Both the position numbers and the translations under genes were made by a program. The notes under the pieces were generated by a model, which was not told the origin of the DNA, searched no databases, and saw nothing but the letters and a program-made list of their open reading frames with translations. From Halorientalis sp. (lineage in GTDB: Archaea > Halobacteriota > Halobacteria > Halobacteriales > Haloarculaceae), in assembly GCF_028275115.1 (NCBI RefSeq), contig NZ_JAQCNH010000126.1:1-34500 (forward strand): DNA of 34,500 bases, written 5' to 3'. The number at the start of each line of letters is the position of its first letter. The stretch's first letter is position 1. This document shows positions 1 through 8,782 of the stretch, in pieces.

Positions 1-380
1 GCGCGGATCGTCTCGGCGAAGTGGCCCGCGCCCTGGTCGGGCAGGTCGTCGCGGTCGACGCTGGTGAGAACGACGTAGTCCAGTCCGATCTCGGCGACGG
101 CGTCGGCGACCTGTGCGGGTTCCTCGGGGTCGAGTGGCTCCAGTCCCCCCGTTTGCACGTCACAGAAGTTACAGCCCCGCGAACAGCGCTCGCCCATGAG
201 CATGAACGTCGCCGTGCCGGGGCCGTCCCGGCCGCTCCAGCACTCCCCGAGATTCGGGCAGTTGGCCTCCTCACAGACGGTGTTGAGGTCGTGCTCGCGC
301 AGAGTCTCCTTGATGTCGGTGAACCGCTCGCCCGACGGTGGAGCCATCTTCAGCCAGTCGGGCTTGCGTGTACGGCTCAT
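1..380 (-). CDS. lipA: Lipoyl synthase LipA, N-terminal part
   Basis: Radical-SAM enzyme that inserts two sulfurs into octanoyl groups on lipoyl domains, the cofactor needed by the E2 protein in this window. The first 126 codons are visible; the gene continues past base 1. Both LipA cysteine triads can be read: C36-x4-C41-x5-C47 for the auxiliary cluster and C66-x3-C70-x2-C73 for the radical-SAM cluster. The chosen ATG at 378-380 starts [11 protein letters not shown], the usual haloarchaeal LipA beginning, and lies about 30 nt below a TATA-like box, so the message is probably leaderless. It reads away from a broken lipoate ligase gene at 1183. Identification is firm; integrity of the missing C-terminal part cannot be judged. 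Confidence 0.95.
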   Translation of the reverse strand, partial: MSRTRKPDWLKMAPPSGERFTDIKETLREHDLNTVCEEANCPNLGECWSGRDGPGTATFMLMGERCSRGCNFCDVQTGGLEPLDPEEPAQVADAVAEIGLDYVVLTSVDRDDLPDQGAGHFAETIR

Positions 381-405
381 ACACGATGGGTACAGTCAGT
401 GACGG

Positions 406-413
406 ATAAGTAT
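406..413 (-). promoter_or_regulatory. TATA-like box of lipA
   Basis: ATAAGTAT on the plus strand (ATACTTAT in the direction of lipA) is centred about 30 nt upstream of the lipA start codon, the spacing of a haloarchaeal TATA box serving a nearly leaderless transcript. Confidence 0.5.
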
Positions 414-1182
414 TGGCCTCGGGGTCGGTCGAGTTGGTGCCGTCCGGGTACCGCCGGCGGGAGGCCAGCCATGCAGTTTCTGGCAGACTCGTTCGGTCTG
501 AGTGAGTTTTTCGGGTCACGGTATCGACGGGCATGAAGACTCACGATGGGGCGGCCGACAGGCTGTCCGTGCGGGGGTGAATTTTCGTGTACGTCTGGCT
601 GCTTAGCCGTCTCGGTCTGCGCCCGCATTCGGGAGCGGGGTGACAGGCTGACGTGGTTACCGGGACGCCACGGCACTGGTGTATCGTCGCTCCGGAGTCA
701 CGGGACCGACCCGGTTCCGTCGAGATGGGGACAGAGACGGCCTCGTCGCACTGTGCCAGTCTCGGCTCGAACACTGCCGGGGCCGTGGTACAAATATTTA
801 CCACGAGTTGTGGTCGAACAACGAGGTGGTGGTTCTGGAAACACGGCCGTTTACCGTGGTGTTTGTGTTTCCTGCTGCCGTCGACGGGATTGTGTTGGTT
901 CGCGACTGGTCCCTGGGTTCGCAATCCCGTCTTCCACCGACCCGCCACGAGAGGGTGACCGAGAAGCCGCTGGCGACCCTCTGTGACATCGATCGGGTTC
1001 GAGCGATGTGATGGCGGCGGACGGGTACGACGGCAGGCCGTCGGGGATGGCCCGTGAAGCCGGTAGCGAGTGGCTATCGCCCCGGGCAGCCGGTCTCTGG
1101 CGGAACGACCTAGAGATATGACTCGAGAGACGAAACCGTACGGGAGCGGTCGACGGGTCGGTAGTGGCCGCTACTCGGGCAC
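414..1182. other. Gene-free stretch between lipA and the lplA relic
   Basis: No open frame here has haloarchaeal character: the candidates are Arg-, Cys- and Ser-rich rather than acidic and resemble no family I know. One AT-rich patch (about 788-800) could be a stray promoter. I see no RNA gene or repeat. It is probably decayed sequence, in line with the pseudogenes that follow. Confidence 0.5.
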
Positions 1183-1873
1183 GTGCATCTGATATGCGGG
1201 GAACTGCCGGCCGGTGTCTCCGACCGGGACGTGACCGACGGTATGGTAGCTGACGCTGCTGCGTCCTCCGAACCGGTGGTACGCGTGTGGCGTCCGCCGA
1301 AGCAGGTCGTCTTCGGGCCACGGGACGTCGCTGCCGATGGATGCGAGGACGGAAAAACTGCGGCCGACAGACGCGGGTTCCAGGCGCGTGAACGAATCGT
1401 CGGAGAGTACGCTGTGACTTACACTAGCAACACCGTCGCGTTCGCGCGAGCAGTCCCAGTCGAAGACGAACGACGAAACATAACTGAGTGGTACGAGCGA
1501 GCTGTGGCTCAACTCACAAACGCTCCATGCATTGGGCGTCGAGCCAGCGCGGCGGGAACCACCGGGTGCGTTCTGTCCCGGTTCGCACTCGTTGTCGGCG
1601 AACGGAAAGCTCGCCGGCATCGCACAGCGTATCCGCGGAGGGGCGGCACTGACTGCGGGAATCGTCGTGACACGGGACCACGATGGTATCGGCCGCGTGC
1701 TAGCTCCCGTATAGGCGGCGTTGTCACTCGAGTTTCGGCCAACCGCCGTCGGGAGTCTCCGTCGCGCCGGGAGCGTTGACACACCGGAGAGGGTCGTTCG
1801 GGCAGTCGGACGGGCTCTCGCTGACGGGCACGAGACGGCGGAGAGAGAGCCACAGCAGCACATCGGCGGGTGA
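1183..1873 (+). pseudogene. lplA: Lipoate-protein ligase (LplA-like) pseudogene
   Basis: A broken member of the biotin/lipoate ligase (BPL_LplA_LipB) fold. Frame 1 from the GTG at 1183 gives recognisable ligase blocks (VVRVWRPPKQVVFGPRD, then YTSNTVAFARAVPV). Near base 1522 the reading moves to frame 2, which continues with FCPGSHSLSANGKLAGIAQR, holding the lysine that contacts lipoyl-AMP in this family. Frame 2 then meets a TAG at 1712-1714 where a Tyr codon would be expected, and reads on in ligase-like sequence to the TGA at 1871-1873. The total of 691 nt equals 230 codons plus one base, consistent with a single-base insertion. The usual Arg-x-x-Gly-Gly motif has become RIVGEY. Two independent lesions and a lost motif argue for a true pseudogene rather than a sequencing error. 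Confidence 0.85.
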
Positions 1874-1899
1874 ACTATTACTCTGCTTCGGTCGGGAGC

Positions 1900-2330
1900 A
1901 ACGGCTCCGCTCGCTTGTTGAGGGGTCGGGTTTCGCGTGGACTCCCGCGACGCCGTCGCAGCGGCGAGAAGTTCATACTCTCCGTTCGCGTTCACCGTCC
2001 CGCGATTCAGGCGCACGTCTACAACGGGCCTCCGGGGTCTGCGTTTTGCCGACGTTGACGAGACGCGGCGCGTCTCGTTCACACACCAGAAATCGAAGAT
2101 TTCTGGGGACGCCGGAGGTACCGGAGTCCGGCGTTTTTGAAGACGTCGTGGTCAGCGTGGTTCTGGTCGCCGCAATCCCAACGCTCGAAGCCCTCGCCGT
2201 GGCGGTTGTCCTCACGGATGGCTCCGCAGGCCGAACACCGCCTGGTCTCGTGGCGGTCTCTTCGGACGGCTTCGACGCCCTGCTGGTAGCTGTGTGCGAC
2301 GTACTCGCAGCGGCGGCGGACACCGAGGAG
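1900..2330 (-). pseudogene. Decayed TnpB (IS200/IS605-type OrfB) C-terminal remnant
   Basis: On the minus strand from 2330 a frame reads CEYVAHSY, then CSACGAIREDNRHGEGF, WDCGDQNHADHD and KNAGLRYLRRPQ before a stop at 2079-2081. This is the C-terminal zinc ribbon and final acidic motif of haloarchaeal TnpB proteins. Only three of the four ribbon cysteines remain. The next TnpB-like block (VDVRLNRGTVNANGEYE, the usual tail) appears in a different frame down to about base 1900. The catalytic N-terminal two-thirds is missing. TnpB is an RNA-guided nuclease carried by IS200/IS605 elements; this copy cannot be active. It lies directly after the lplA relic and before the MaoC gene, marking an old insertion at the edge of the catabolic island. 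Confidence 0.8.
2058..2106. repeat. Two adjacent perfect hairpins inside the TnpB relic
   Basis: 2058-2078 is a 9-bp inverted repeat with a GGC loop (ACGAGACGC / GCGTCTCGT). Seven bases on, 2086-2106 is another 9-bp inverted repeat with a GAA loop (CCAGAAATC / GATTTCTGG). Both sit where the TnpB reading frame changes, between the LRYLRR block and the tail block. They may be a small inserted palindromic element or part of the original transposon end. Confidence 0.7.
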
Positions 2331-2399
2331 TCAGGGGGTGCCCGACGGAGCGTCGACGGGGCACAATCTTCTATACCCGTCCGTGCGACTGGAGAGGTG

Positions 2400-2861
2400 A
2401 TGAACGAGCAGCGAGTCTTCGAGGCAATCGAGACCGGAGAGGAGTACGAAACCGACGGGCGGACGGTGACCGACGCCGATATGCGGCTGTTCGCCGGGGC
2501 GACGGGCGCTACGGATCCGATCCACGTCGACCGGGAGTACGCCGACGCCCATCCGCTGGTCGACGACGTGGTCGCCCAAGGGACTCTCCTGCTGGCGATC
2601 GCCGATGGGTTCGTGGTAGATGCGATCGCGGGTGACGCGGCACTGTCGATGAACTACGGCCACGACGAGGTGCGCTATCTCGACTCCGTCTCGCCCGGCG
2701 AGACGGTCCACGGTGAGGTCGTCGTCACGGAAACCGAGCACAGAGACGAAGAGTGGGGGATAGTGAGGGCAACGGCCGAACTGGTTACGACGGACGGAAA
2801 GACAGTTTTGGTCGACGAACATAGGTTGCTGGTCGCGACTGCGGCTCACAGCGAGGTTTGA
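2400..2861 (+). CDS. MaoC-like (R)-specific enoyl-CoA hydratase/dehydratase
   Basis: A 153-residue single hot-dog protein. The hydratase-2 motif is clear: FAGATGATDPIHVDREYAD with Asp39 and His42 as the expected catalytic pair, followed by a VVAQGTLLLAI helix typical of MaoC proteins. Such enzymes add water to enoyl-CoA with R stereochemistry. The start chosen is the ATG at 2400, directly preceded by GGAGAGGTG, a good Shine-Dalgarno sequence; the open frame upstream runs into the TnpB and lplA relics and is not coding. It converges on the MFS gene and begins the catabolic island. Fatty-acid, polyester or ring-derived CoA substrates are all possible. Confidence 0.88.
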   Translation: MNEQRVFEAIETGEEYETDGRTVTDADMRLFAGATGATDPIHVDREYADAHPLVDDVVAQGTLLLAIADGFVVDAIAGDAALSMNYGHDEVRYLDSVSPGETVHGEVVVTETEHRDEEWGIVRATAELVTTDGKTVLVDEHRLLVATAAHSEV

Positions 2862-2914
2862 GTTCGGTAACTCGGTTCCTGGTCGGCAGCCGCGAGTCGA
2901 CGGTGGAGTTCGAG

Positions 2915-4087
2915 TCAGGTCGCCGGGTCCGATTCGGGGACGAGAGCCAGCAGAACAACTCCGAGACAGCCGATACCGCCGTAGGCCACGAATGCGACCG
3001 TCCAGGAGAACGCGTCGATGAGCAAACCGCCGACGGTCGGTGAGACGAGCGTTCCGGTGAACGCGATGGTGGTAAACACCGACAGGCTGGTCCCGCTGGC
3101 CCCCTCCGGTGCGAGTTCGCGGGCGTAGACGTAGTACACCCCAGCCCCGAACTGAATCGAGAACCCCACCCCGAGCATCGTCACGGCGAAGGACAGCGGG
3201 GACAGATAGTAGTTGATGACCGCCAGTCCGGGGAGTGCAAACAGCAGTGACGCTACGACGACGGGTCGGCGGCGGTTGCCGAGTGCATCGGAGACGAGTC
3301 CCCCGGCGGGACGGGCGAGAAGTCCAACGGCGGGTAAAAGCGAGGTAATGGCACCGGCCTCGGAGAGCGTCAGCGGGAGGGACTCTGTCGCGTACGTCGG
3401 CATCCAGGAGTTGAAAAAAATGTAGAACATGTACGAGCAGAACGCGGATATCCCGACCAACAGGACCGAGCGGTTCCCGACCGCGCGTTTGAATTCCGGG
3501 AACGAGATTGGGTCGGGGGCCCGAACCGGCGTCGACCACGAGAGGGCAAAGAGTGGAATCGAGAGGAGGGCTAACAGCGGGTAAGCGAGGAAGTTCGCTG
3601 CCCACCCGAACCGCGCGGCAAGCACTGGGCCGGCGAACTGACTGAGAGCGAACCCGACGGGAGCACTCGCGATGAAGACGGTGAGAACGAGTCCCTGCCG
3701 GGCGCCGGAGAAGACCTGGCTCACGACGTTGGTCCCGAGAACGAACACTGTCCCTCCAGCGAGTCCAGCGACGAACCGGCCCACGAGGAACAGTTCGTAC
3801 GACGGCGCGAAGACGCCTGCCACCCCGGCTGGCCCGAAGACGGCCGCTCCGATCATGATCATGCGTCGGTTGTCGTACCGGTCCATGAGGAAGCCACTCG
3901 GCAGCTGAACGAACGCGAACCCGAACACTGCTGCGCTGATGGCGACGCCGGCCGCCGATCTGGTGACGTCGAATTGGTCGAGCAACAGCGGCGCCACACT
4001 CGCTGGCGCGATGATGTACGCGTTGGCCGCAACCGACGAGAGGAAACACGCGAGAAAAAGTACCGACCGGAAGTCTCGTTCGGTCAC
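2915..4087 (-). CDS. MFS transporter, 12 transmembrane segments
   Basis: A 390-residue, strongly hydrophobic protein with about twelve membrane segments. The MFS motif A between TM2 and TM3 is visible as GFLMDRYDNRR (residues 65-75), and a shorter analogue, GGLVSDALGNRRRP, follows the central loop in the second half. These carriers move small organic anions or drugs with protons. The start is GTG at 4085-4087. With a catabolic island around it, uptake of an organic acid (NarK/oxalate-formate/aromatic-acid type) is more likely than drug export, but the substrate cannot be read. It converges on maoC and lies 248 nt from the SDR gene, which is transcribed toward it and could be co-transcribed. 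Confidence 0.88.
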   Translation of the reverse strand: MTERDFRSVLFLACFLSSVAANAYIIAPASVAPLLLDQFDVTRSAAGVAISAAVFGFAFVQLPSGFLMDRYDNRRMIMIGAAVFGPAGVAGVFAPSYELFLVGRFVAGLAGGTVFVLGTNVVSQVFSGARQGLVLTVFIASAPVGFALSQFAGPVLAARFGWAANFLAYPLLALLSIPLFALSWSTPVRAPDPISFPEFKRAVGNRSVLLVGISAFCSYMFYIFFNSWMPTYATESLPLTLSEAGAITSLLPAVGLLARPAGGLVSDALGNRRRPVVVASLLFALPGLAVINYYLSPLSFAVTMLGVGFSIQFGAGVYYVYARELAPEGASGTSLSVFTTIAFTGTLVSPTVGGLLIDAFSWTVAFVAYGGIGCLGVVLLALVPESDPAT

Positions 4088-4335
4088 GATTCACTCAGTA
4101 TGGTTCGTCCCTGCCGCCCGGTCGGTGGCCGGACGGTCGCCGGAATATCCGATCCGGTTCGGTAGGGCGCTGTCTCCGAGGACCAGTTGTACGTCGCACT
4201 CACCCGGCCGACGGTCGAAACGGGTTCGAGCGAGCGGCGATACGGCCGAGTAATCGGCGGCGTTTCGACCACGACCGGGAGCGGTCCCCGACACCGTCAC
4301 AGGAGGGAGTAGCGCGGGTATTCGTGCTTCTGGTA

Positions 4336-5091
4336 TCACTCCGCGGCCATCCCCCCGTCTGCGACGTGGGTCTCGCCCGTGACGTATGCTGCTGCGTCGC
4401 TCGCCAGATAGACGGCGATGTTCGCAATCTCCTCGGGGTCGGCGAAACGGTCGGCCGGGATGGTTTCGAGGATGTCGTCGTGGATATCCTGATTCTCACG
4501 AACGCCCGCAGTGAACTCGGTTTTCACGTAGCCGGGCGCAAGCGCGTTCACGCGGATGTCCGGTGCCCACTCGACGGCGAGACCCTTCGTCATCCCGACC
4601 ATAGCGTGTTTCGATGCGGTGTACGGCAGCTGGTACGGCAGCGCGACCACGCCCCCGACGCTGGCGACGTTGATGACACACCCAGTATCGACCCGACGTC
4701 CGAACTCCTGAGCACAGTAAAACGCGCCGCTGACGTTTACCTCGAGTATCTTCTGCCACGTTTCGATGTCCAGTTTCCGAGCGTCCCCGTAAAACGGGTT
4801 CGTGCCGGCGTTGTTCACCAGCACGTCGACTGTGCCGAGTGACGCCTCGATATCCTCGAACATCGCTTCGATTGCCGCGTCGTCGGTCACGTCGATCCGG
4901 TACGGTGCCGCGTTCTGGCCCGTCGATTCGATACGGTCTGCGGTTGCTTCGAGCGCGTCTTCCGACCGGGCGACCGGCGCGACGTCCGCACCAGCCTCCG
5001 CCATCGCGACGGCGATTTCCTCGCCGATTCCGCGACTCCCTCCGGTCACGACAGCAACACGACCGTCCAGCGAGAAGGCATCGAGTCCCAT
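4336..5091 (-). CDS. SDR-family NAD(P)-dependent dehydrogenase (first of two)
   Basis: A classical short-chain dehydrogenase of 251 residues, the usual length. Visible motifs: cofactor-binding TGGSRGIG (16-23), NNAG (93-96), and the catalytic Ser144, Tyr157 and Lys161. The C-terminal VTGETHVADGG is typical of the FabG/3-hydroxyacyl-CoA/alcohol dehydrogenase branch. In this context it probably oxidises a secondary alcohol to a ketone, free or as a CoA ester. A TATA-like box lies about 25 nt upstream of the ATG. The other SDR in the window (8783-9538) has the same length but diverges clearly, so this is not a recent duplication. Confidence 0.92.
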   Translation of the reverse strand: MGLDAFSLDGRVAVVTGGSRGIGEEIAVAMAEAGADVAPVARSEDALEATADRIESTGQNAAPYRIDVTDDAAIEAMFEDIEASLGTVDVLVNNAGTNPFYGDARKLDIETWQKILEVNVSGAFYCAQEFGRRVDTGCVINVASVGGVVALPYQLPYTASKHAMVGMTKGLAVEWAPDIRVNALAPGYVKTEFTAGVRENQDIHDDILETIPADRFADPEEIANIAVYLASDAAAYVTGETHVADGGMAAE

Positions 5092-5110
5092 ACGTGTGTC
5101 TCAAATCTGG

Positions 5111-5120
5111 TGCTTATCAA
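5111..5120 (-). promoter_or_regulatory. TATA-like box of the first SDR gene
   Basis: TTGATAAGCA in the gene's direction, centred about 25 nt upstream of the ATG at 5091, fits a leaderless haloarchaeal promoter. Confidence 0.45.
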
Positions 5121-5440
5121 CATTGTGGAACGCCGGCCACTCCCGAGGGGAAAACTATAATTCTCGTGCTGCTGGTTTGTTAGACGCACGGGCACAGAGT
5201 CGAGCAACTCACCACAGGTCTGGTCAGTGCCTGTGCACCGGGAGCGGCACTTCAGGTTCGCTCCTCCCTTCTTTACGAGACACGCTAGCTGCTCGCGCCG
5301 GTCGACGGAGTCGGGCCTACGGGGTCGGCCGTCCGGGGACACGACGTACCGACCGGTGTCCGGAACGAGACCGTATCCGTCGGTCTTCGGAACCGGTTCC
5401 ACCATCGTTATTCACGAGGGCCGTTTACCTACGAACTACA
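5121..5440. other. Divergent intergenic region SDR / lpdA
   Basis: This 320-nt non-coding stretch separates the divergent SDR and E3 genes. An AT-rich patch at 5150-5161 (AAAACTATAATT) looks like a plus-strand promoter far upstream of lpdA. TTATTC at about 5408-5413 is a second candidate, near leaderless distance from the lpdA ATG. No convincing repeat or RNA is visible. Confidence 0.35.
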
Positions 5441-6850
5441 ATGTGTGCAGCACAGCGTTCGTCGACCGATCTGTTGATTATCGGCGCGGGTCCCGGTGGC
5501 TACGTCGCAGCGATCCGGGCCGGCCAGCACGGCAGAGACGTGACGATGGTCGAGCGTGACGCCTACGGGGGAGCGTGCCTCAACCGCGGCTGTATCCCGT
5601 CGAAAGCGCTCGTGAGCGCGGCCGACCTGGTGCACCAACCGCAGGCCGCAGGGCAGATGGGGATCGACGCGACCGTGGAGGTCGACTTCGAACAGCTCCA
5701 GGCGTGGCAGCACGACGTCGTCGACCAGTTGACCGGCGGTGTAGAACAGCTCTGTGAGGCCAACGGGGTGACGCTCGTTTCTGGGACGGCCACCTTCGAG
5801 TCGCCACACGAGGTGGCCGTCGACGGAGGCGACGGCCCGGACAGCATCGAGTTCGAGTCAGCGGTCATCGCGACGGGCAGTCGGCCCGTGACGATTCCAG
5901 GGTTCGAGCCCGACGGGGACCGTGTCGTGACCTCGGCCGACGTGTTCTCTCTCGAAGAGCTGCCCGACAGTATGCTGGTGGTCGGCGGCGGGTACATCGG
6001 GATGGAACTCGCGACCGTGTTCCAGAAATTGGGCACGAACGTTACCGTCTTCGAGATGCTCGACAGTGTGTTACCGGCCTACGGCGAGGCGGTAACGTCG
6101 GTCGTCGTCGAACGTGCAGCGACGCTGGGCGTCGACATTCACACCGGGGCGACGGCGGACGAACTCGTCCGTAAGCAGGCCAGCGTGGAAGTCACGACGA
6201 CCGACGAGGACGGTCCGTCGCGATTCGAGGCTGACCGGTTGCTCGTTGCGACCGGTCGCGAGCCGGTCACCGACACGCTGGAACTGGGTGCGACGGAGAT
6301 CCGCCCGACCGACGACGGCTTCATCGAGACCGACCGCCACGGGCGCACCGTCCACGACCACATCTACGCTGTCGGAGATGTCACCGGCGACCCGATGTTG
6401 GCACACAGGGCGTCACGGCAGGGAGAGATCGTCGCCGACCACGTGGCAGGCGAAGCGTCCCAGTTCGACTACCGCGTCGTTCCAGCGGTGGTTTTCACCG
6501 ACCCCGAGATCGCGACGGCCGGTCTCACCGAGGCGGACGCGACCGAGGAGGGGTACGAGCCGATCGTCGGCGAGTTCCCGCTCTCGGCCAACGGGCGGTC
6601 ACTCACTCTGAATGCGCCCGACGGCTTCGTTCGTCTCGTCGCCGATGCCGATACCGAACGTGTCCTCGGCGGACAGATCGTCGGCCCCGAAGCGTCGGAG
6701 TTGATCGGTGAGGTCACCTTGGCCATCGAAGTCGGCGCACGTCTCGAAGACCTCGTCGCAACCATTCACACGCACCCGACACTGTCCGAAGCGGTGATGG
6801 AGGCCGCCGCCAACGCCCGCGAGGAAGCGATTCACATCCCCAATCAGTAG
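5441..6850 (+). CDS. lpdA: Dihydrolipoyl dehydrogenase (E3)
   Basis: Flavoprotein disulfide reductase that reoxidises dihydrolipoamide on the E2 subunit and passes electrons to NAD. The 469 residues hold an N-terminal FAD fold (LIIGAGPGGYVAAI, 12-25), the redox disulfide Cys46/Cys51 in GGACLNRGCIPSK, a second Rossmann motif (VVGGGYIGMELATVF), the ATG/VGD FAD motif (YAVGDVTGDPMLAH) and the C-terminal catalytic HTHPTLSE with His445 and Glu450. Length and motifs are those of a functional enzyme. The ATG at 5441 is chosen because the longer open frame upstream has no family similarity. It stands alone on the plus strand, 11 kb from E2; the complex is encoded in three places in this window. Confidence 0.95.
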   Translation: MCAAQRSSTDLLIIGAGPGGYVAAIRAGQHGRDVTMVERDAYGGACLNRGCIPSKALVSAADLVHQPQAAGQMGIDATVEVDFEQLQAWQHDVVDQLTGGVEQLCEANGVTLVSGTATFESPHEVAVDGGDGPDSIEFESAVIATGSRPVTIPGFEPDGDRVVTSADVFSLEELPDSMLVVGGGYIGMELATVFQKLGTNVTVFEMLDSVLPAYGEAVTSVVVERAATLGVDIHTGATADELVRKQASVEVTTTDEDGPSRFEADRLLVATGREPVTDTLELGATEIRPTDDGFIETDRHGRTVHDHIYAVGDVTGDPMLAHRASRQGEIVADHVAGEASQFDYRVVPAVVFTDPEIATAGLTEADATEEGYEPIVGEFPLSANGRSLTLNAPDGFVRLVADADTERVLGGQIVGPEASELIGEVTLAIEVGARLEDLVATIHTHPTLSEAVMEAAANAREEAIHIPNQ

Positions 6851-7081
6851 TTCTCCGCCGAAGCGCCGTTCGTCCTCGTCCCCGAGCCGAAGTCCGCGAG
6901 AGACGCTGCTCGACGAACCGGTGGCGAGCAGGATTACACGGGTCGTGTCCGTCCCGTAGGAGTCGGACGGACGGGTCCGTCGTCTGCAGGTGCGGGAACA
7001 CCCGGCGCCGTCGCCACCCGGCGTGACTGCGTTGCGGAGCGAGGCGGTTCGGTCGGTCGAGTGCCTCTCGGCCCCGTAGCG

Positions 7082-8701
7082 CTACTCTGTGAGTTCGGTA
7101 CGTTTGATCTTCCCCGAGACCGTCGTCGGGAATTCCTCGACGAACTCCACGTCTCGGGGGTACTTGTAAGCGGCTTCGCGCTCTTTGACGAACGACTGAA
7201 TCTCCGTGACGAGAGACGACGACCGTTCGGCGTCCGCCGCGGGTTTGACGAACGCTTTGACGAGTGTCCCACGTTCCTGGTCGTCGACACCGACGACCAC
7301 GGCATCGTCGACGGCGTCGTGTTCACGGAGACACTCCTCCACTTCCAGCGGACTGACACGGTACCCGCTGGTGATGATGACCGAGTCCGCACGTCCCTCG
7401 TAGTAGATAAAGCCGTCTTCGTCGCGGGAGCCGGCATCACCGGTTTTCATCCAGTCGCCGAGGAACAGGTCGTCGGTCAGTTCCGGCGACTCCCAGTAAT
7501 CGAGCAGCATCGACGGGTCCCGTTGTTTGACTGCGATGTGACCGATCTCGCCCGGAGGTCGGCGTTCCCCGGTCTCCGCGTCGATGATGGCGACTTCGTG
7601 GCCCGGACAGGGTTTGCCCGACGCCTCCCGGTCGACGTCCATGAGTTGCGTGTTTGTCCCGACCAGAAAGTTACACTCCGTCTGCCCGTAGATTTCGTTG
7701 ACGACGGCGTCCCACTCGTTCTCGACGAACTCGAAGATGTCCGGCGTCACCTTCTCGCCACCGCTCGGGACGACCTCCAGGTCGAGGTCGTACTGCGTGT
7801 AATCGATGTCGTCCATCATCCGAATCATCGTAGCCGTCAACAACGCGTTAGTCACGCCGTAGCGCTCCAGCAACTCGTAGACGGTCTCCGGGTCGAACTG
7901 CCCGCCGTGCCCGAGGACCGGTTGACCGTGGAACCAGGCTCCCCACACGACGGCGAACAGTCCGCCGACCCACGACCACCCCGACGGGGTGTAGTGGACC
8001 GCCCCGTCGCCGGGCATCTCGTTTATCATTTGCCACCCTGGAATGTACCCCAGGAGCTTTCGATGGGCGTGGTGGGCGCCTTTGGGTTTGCCAGTCGTCC
8101 CGCTGGTGTAGATGATGTACGCCGAGTCGTCCGCGCCGGTTTCGACGGTCTCGAAGTCCGGAGAGGCGGCGGCGGTCTCTCGCTCCCACGAGTAGCCGTC
8201 GACGCCGTCGGCACCGTCGACGGTGATCACCGTCTCCAGATGGTCGAGTTCTGACCGAAGTTCCGCCACGAGGTCCGCACGCTCCTCGTCGACGATAGCG
8301 ACTTCGGTCTGGGAGTGAGCGAGTCGGTATCTGAGCCCCTCTCGCCCGTACAGAACCGAGAGTGGAACCGACACCGCGCCCATCTGCAACACGCCGAGGT
8401 TGGCGAACAGCGTCTCCGGCCGCTGTGGCAGGACGATACCGACGCGGGACCCTCGCTCGACGCCTCGGTCCGCGAGCATGTTCGATACCCTGTTCGCGAC
8501 GCGCTGAACCTGCCAGAACGTGTAGGTTTCGCGGGTGCCGTCCACGCGTTCGTAAAAAAGCGCGACCCGCTGTTTTCCGTCCTCGGCGTCCGCCCAGCGG
8601 CCACACACGGCTTCGGCGATATTGAACGACTCGGGAACGTCCCACTCGAACTGTTCGTAGGCTTCCTCGTAACTGTCGTACTGCTGCAGGTTGATGTCCA
8701 T
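7082..8701 (-). CDS. AMP-forming acyl-CoA synthetase, MACS-like
   Basis: Adenylate-forming enzyme that activates a carboxylic acid to its CoA thioester. Start ATG at 8701 gives 539 residues; a longer reading from 8764 is unlikely because a TATA-like box (about 8721-8731) sits 27 nt before this ATG. Motifs: the P-loop YTSGTTGKPKG (198-208), the adenine-binding YGQTECN, the hinge KTGDAG...GRADSVIITSGYRV, and the catalytic lysine K531 in SGKIKRTEL. The pattern resembles medium-chain/acetyl-CoA synthetase-like (AcsA/ACSM) enzymes rather than long-chain FadD. It is followed by no gene on its strand before lpdA (convergent). It probably activates the imported acid or a mid-pathway acid. Confidence 0.92.
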   Translation of the reverse strand: MDINLQQYDSYEEAYEQFEWDVPESFNIAEAVCGRWADAEDGKQRVALFYERVDGTRETYTFWQVQRVANRVSNMLADRGVERGSRVGIVLPQRPETLFANLGVLQMGAVSVPLSVLYGREGLRYRLAHSQTEVAIVDEERADLVAELRSELDHLETVITVDGADGVDGYSWERETAAASPDFETVETGADDSAYIIYTSGTTGKPKGAHHAHRKLLGYIPGWQMINEMPGDGAVHYTPSGWSWVGGLFAVVWGAWFHGQPVLGHGGQFDPETVYELLERYGVTNALLTATMIRMMDDIDYTQYDLDLEVVPSGGEKVTPDIFEFVENEWDAVVNEIYGQTECNFLVGTNTQLMDVDREASGKPCPGHEVAIIDAETGERRPPGEIGHIAVKQRDPSMLLDYWESPELTDDLFLGDWMKTGDAGSRDEDGFIYYEGRADSVIITSGYRVSPLEVEECLREHDAVDDAVVVGVDDQERGTLVKAFVKPAADAERSSSLVTEIQSFVKEREAAYKYPRDVEFVEEFPTTVSGKIKRTELTE

Positions 8702-8720
8702 ATCCGGTCCAGAGCAGCCA

Positions 8721-8731
8721 TAGTAATTACT
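8721..8731 (-). promoter_or_regulatory. TATA-like box of the MACS-type synthetase
   Basis: GTAATTACTA in the gene's direction lies about 27 nt before the ATG at 8701 and decides between that start and the longer reading. Confidence 0.5.
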
Positions 8732-8782
8732 GTACTGGGACGTGCCATTCTCACGACATATCAACGAATTTACTCCGGCGAC

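Noticed and set aside
21..536. 171-codon plus-strand frame
   Set aside because: Antisense of lipA, whose cysteine motifs are unmistakable on the other strand.
917..937. GGGTTCGCAATCCC resembling a tRNA T-arm
   Set aside because: The loop is one base too long for a T-loop and no D-arm, anticodon arm or acceptor stem can be built around it.
1171..2082. 303-codon open frame on the minus strand
   Set aside because: Mostly Arg/Ser/Pro-rich antisense of the lplA relic; only its first 60 or so codons carry TnpB tail similarity, which is reported as part of the TnpB pseudogene.
2331..4094. 587-codon minus-strand frame across the MFS and MaoC genes
   Set aside because: Arg-rich, no family resemblance; a shadow of the MFS gene in another frame.
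7432..7443. GGCATCACCGGT, close to the operator-like motif near iclR
   Set aside because: It lies inside the conserved Thr-Gly-Asp-Ala-Gly codons of the acyl-CoA synthetase and is explained by coding constraint.
8702..8764. 21-residue N-terminal extension of the MACS-like synthetase
   Set aside because: The TATA-like box falls inside it and the residues are not synthetase-like; the ATG at 8701 is preferred.
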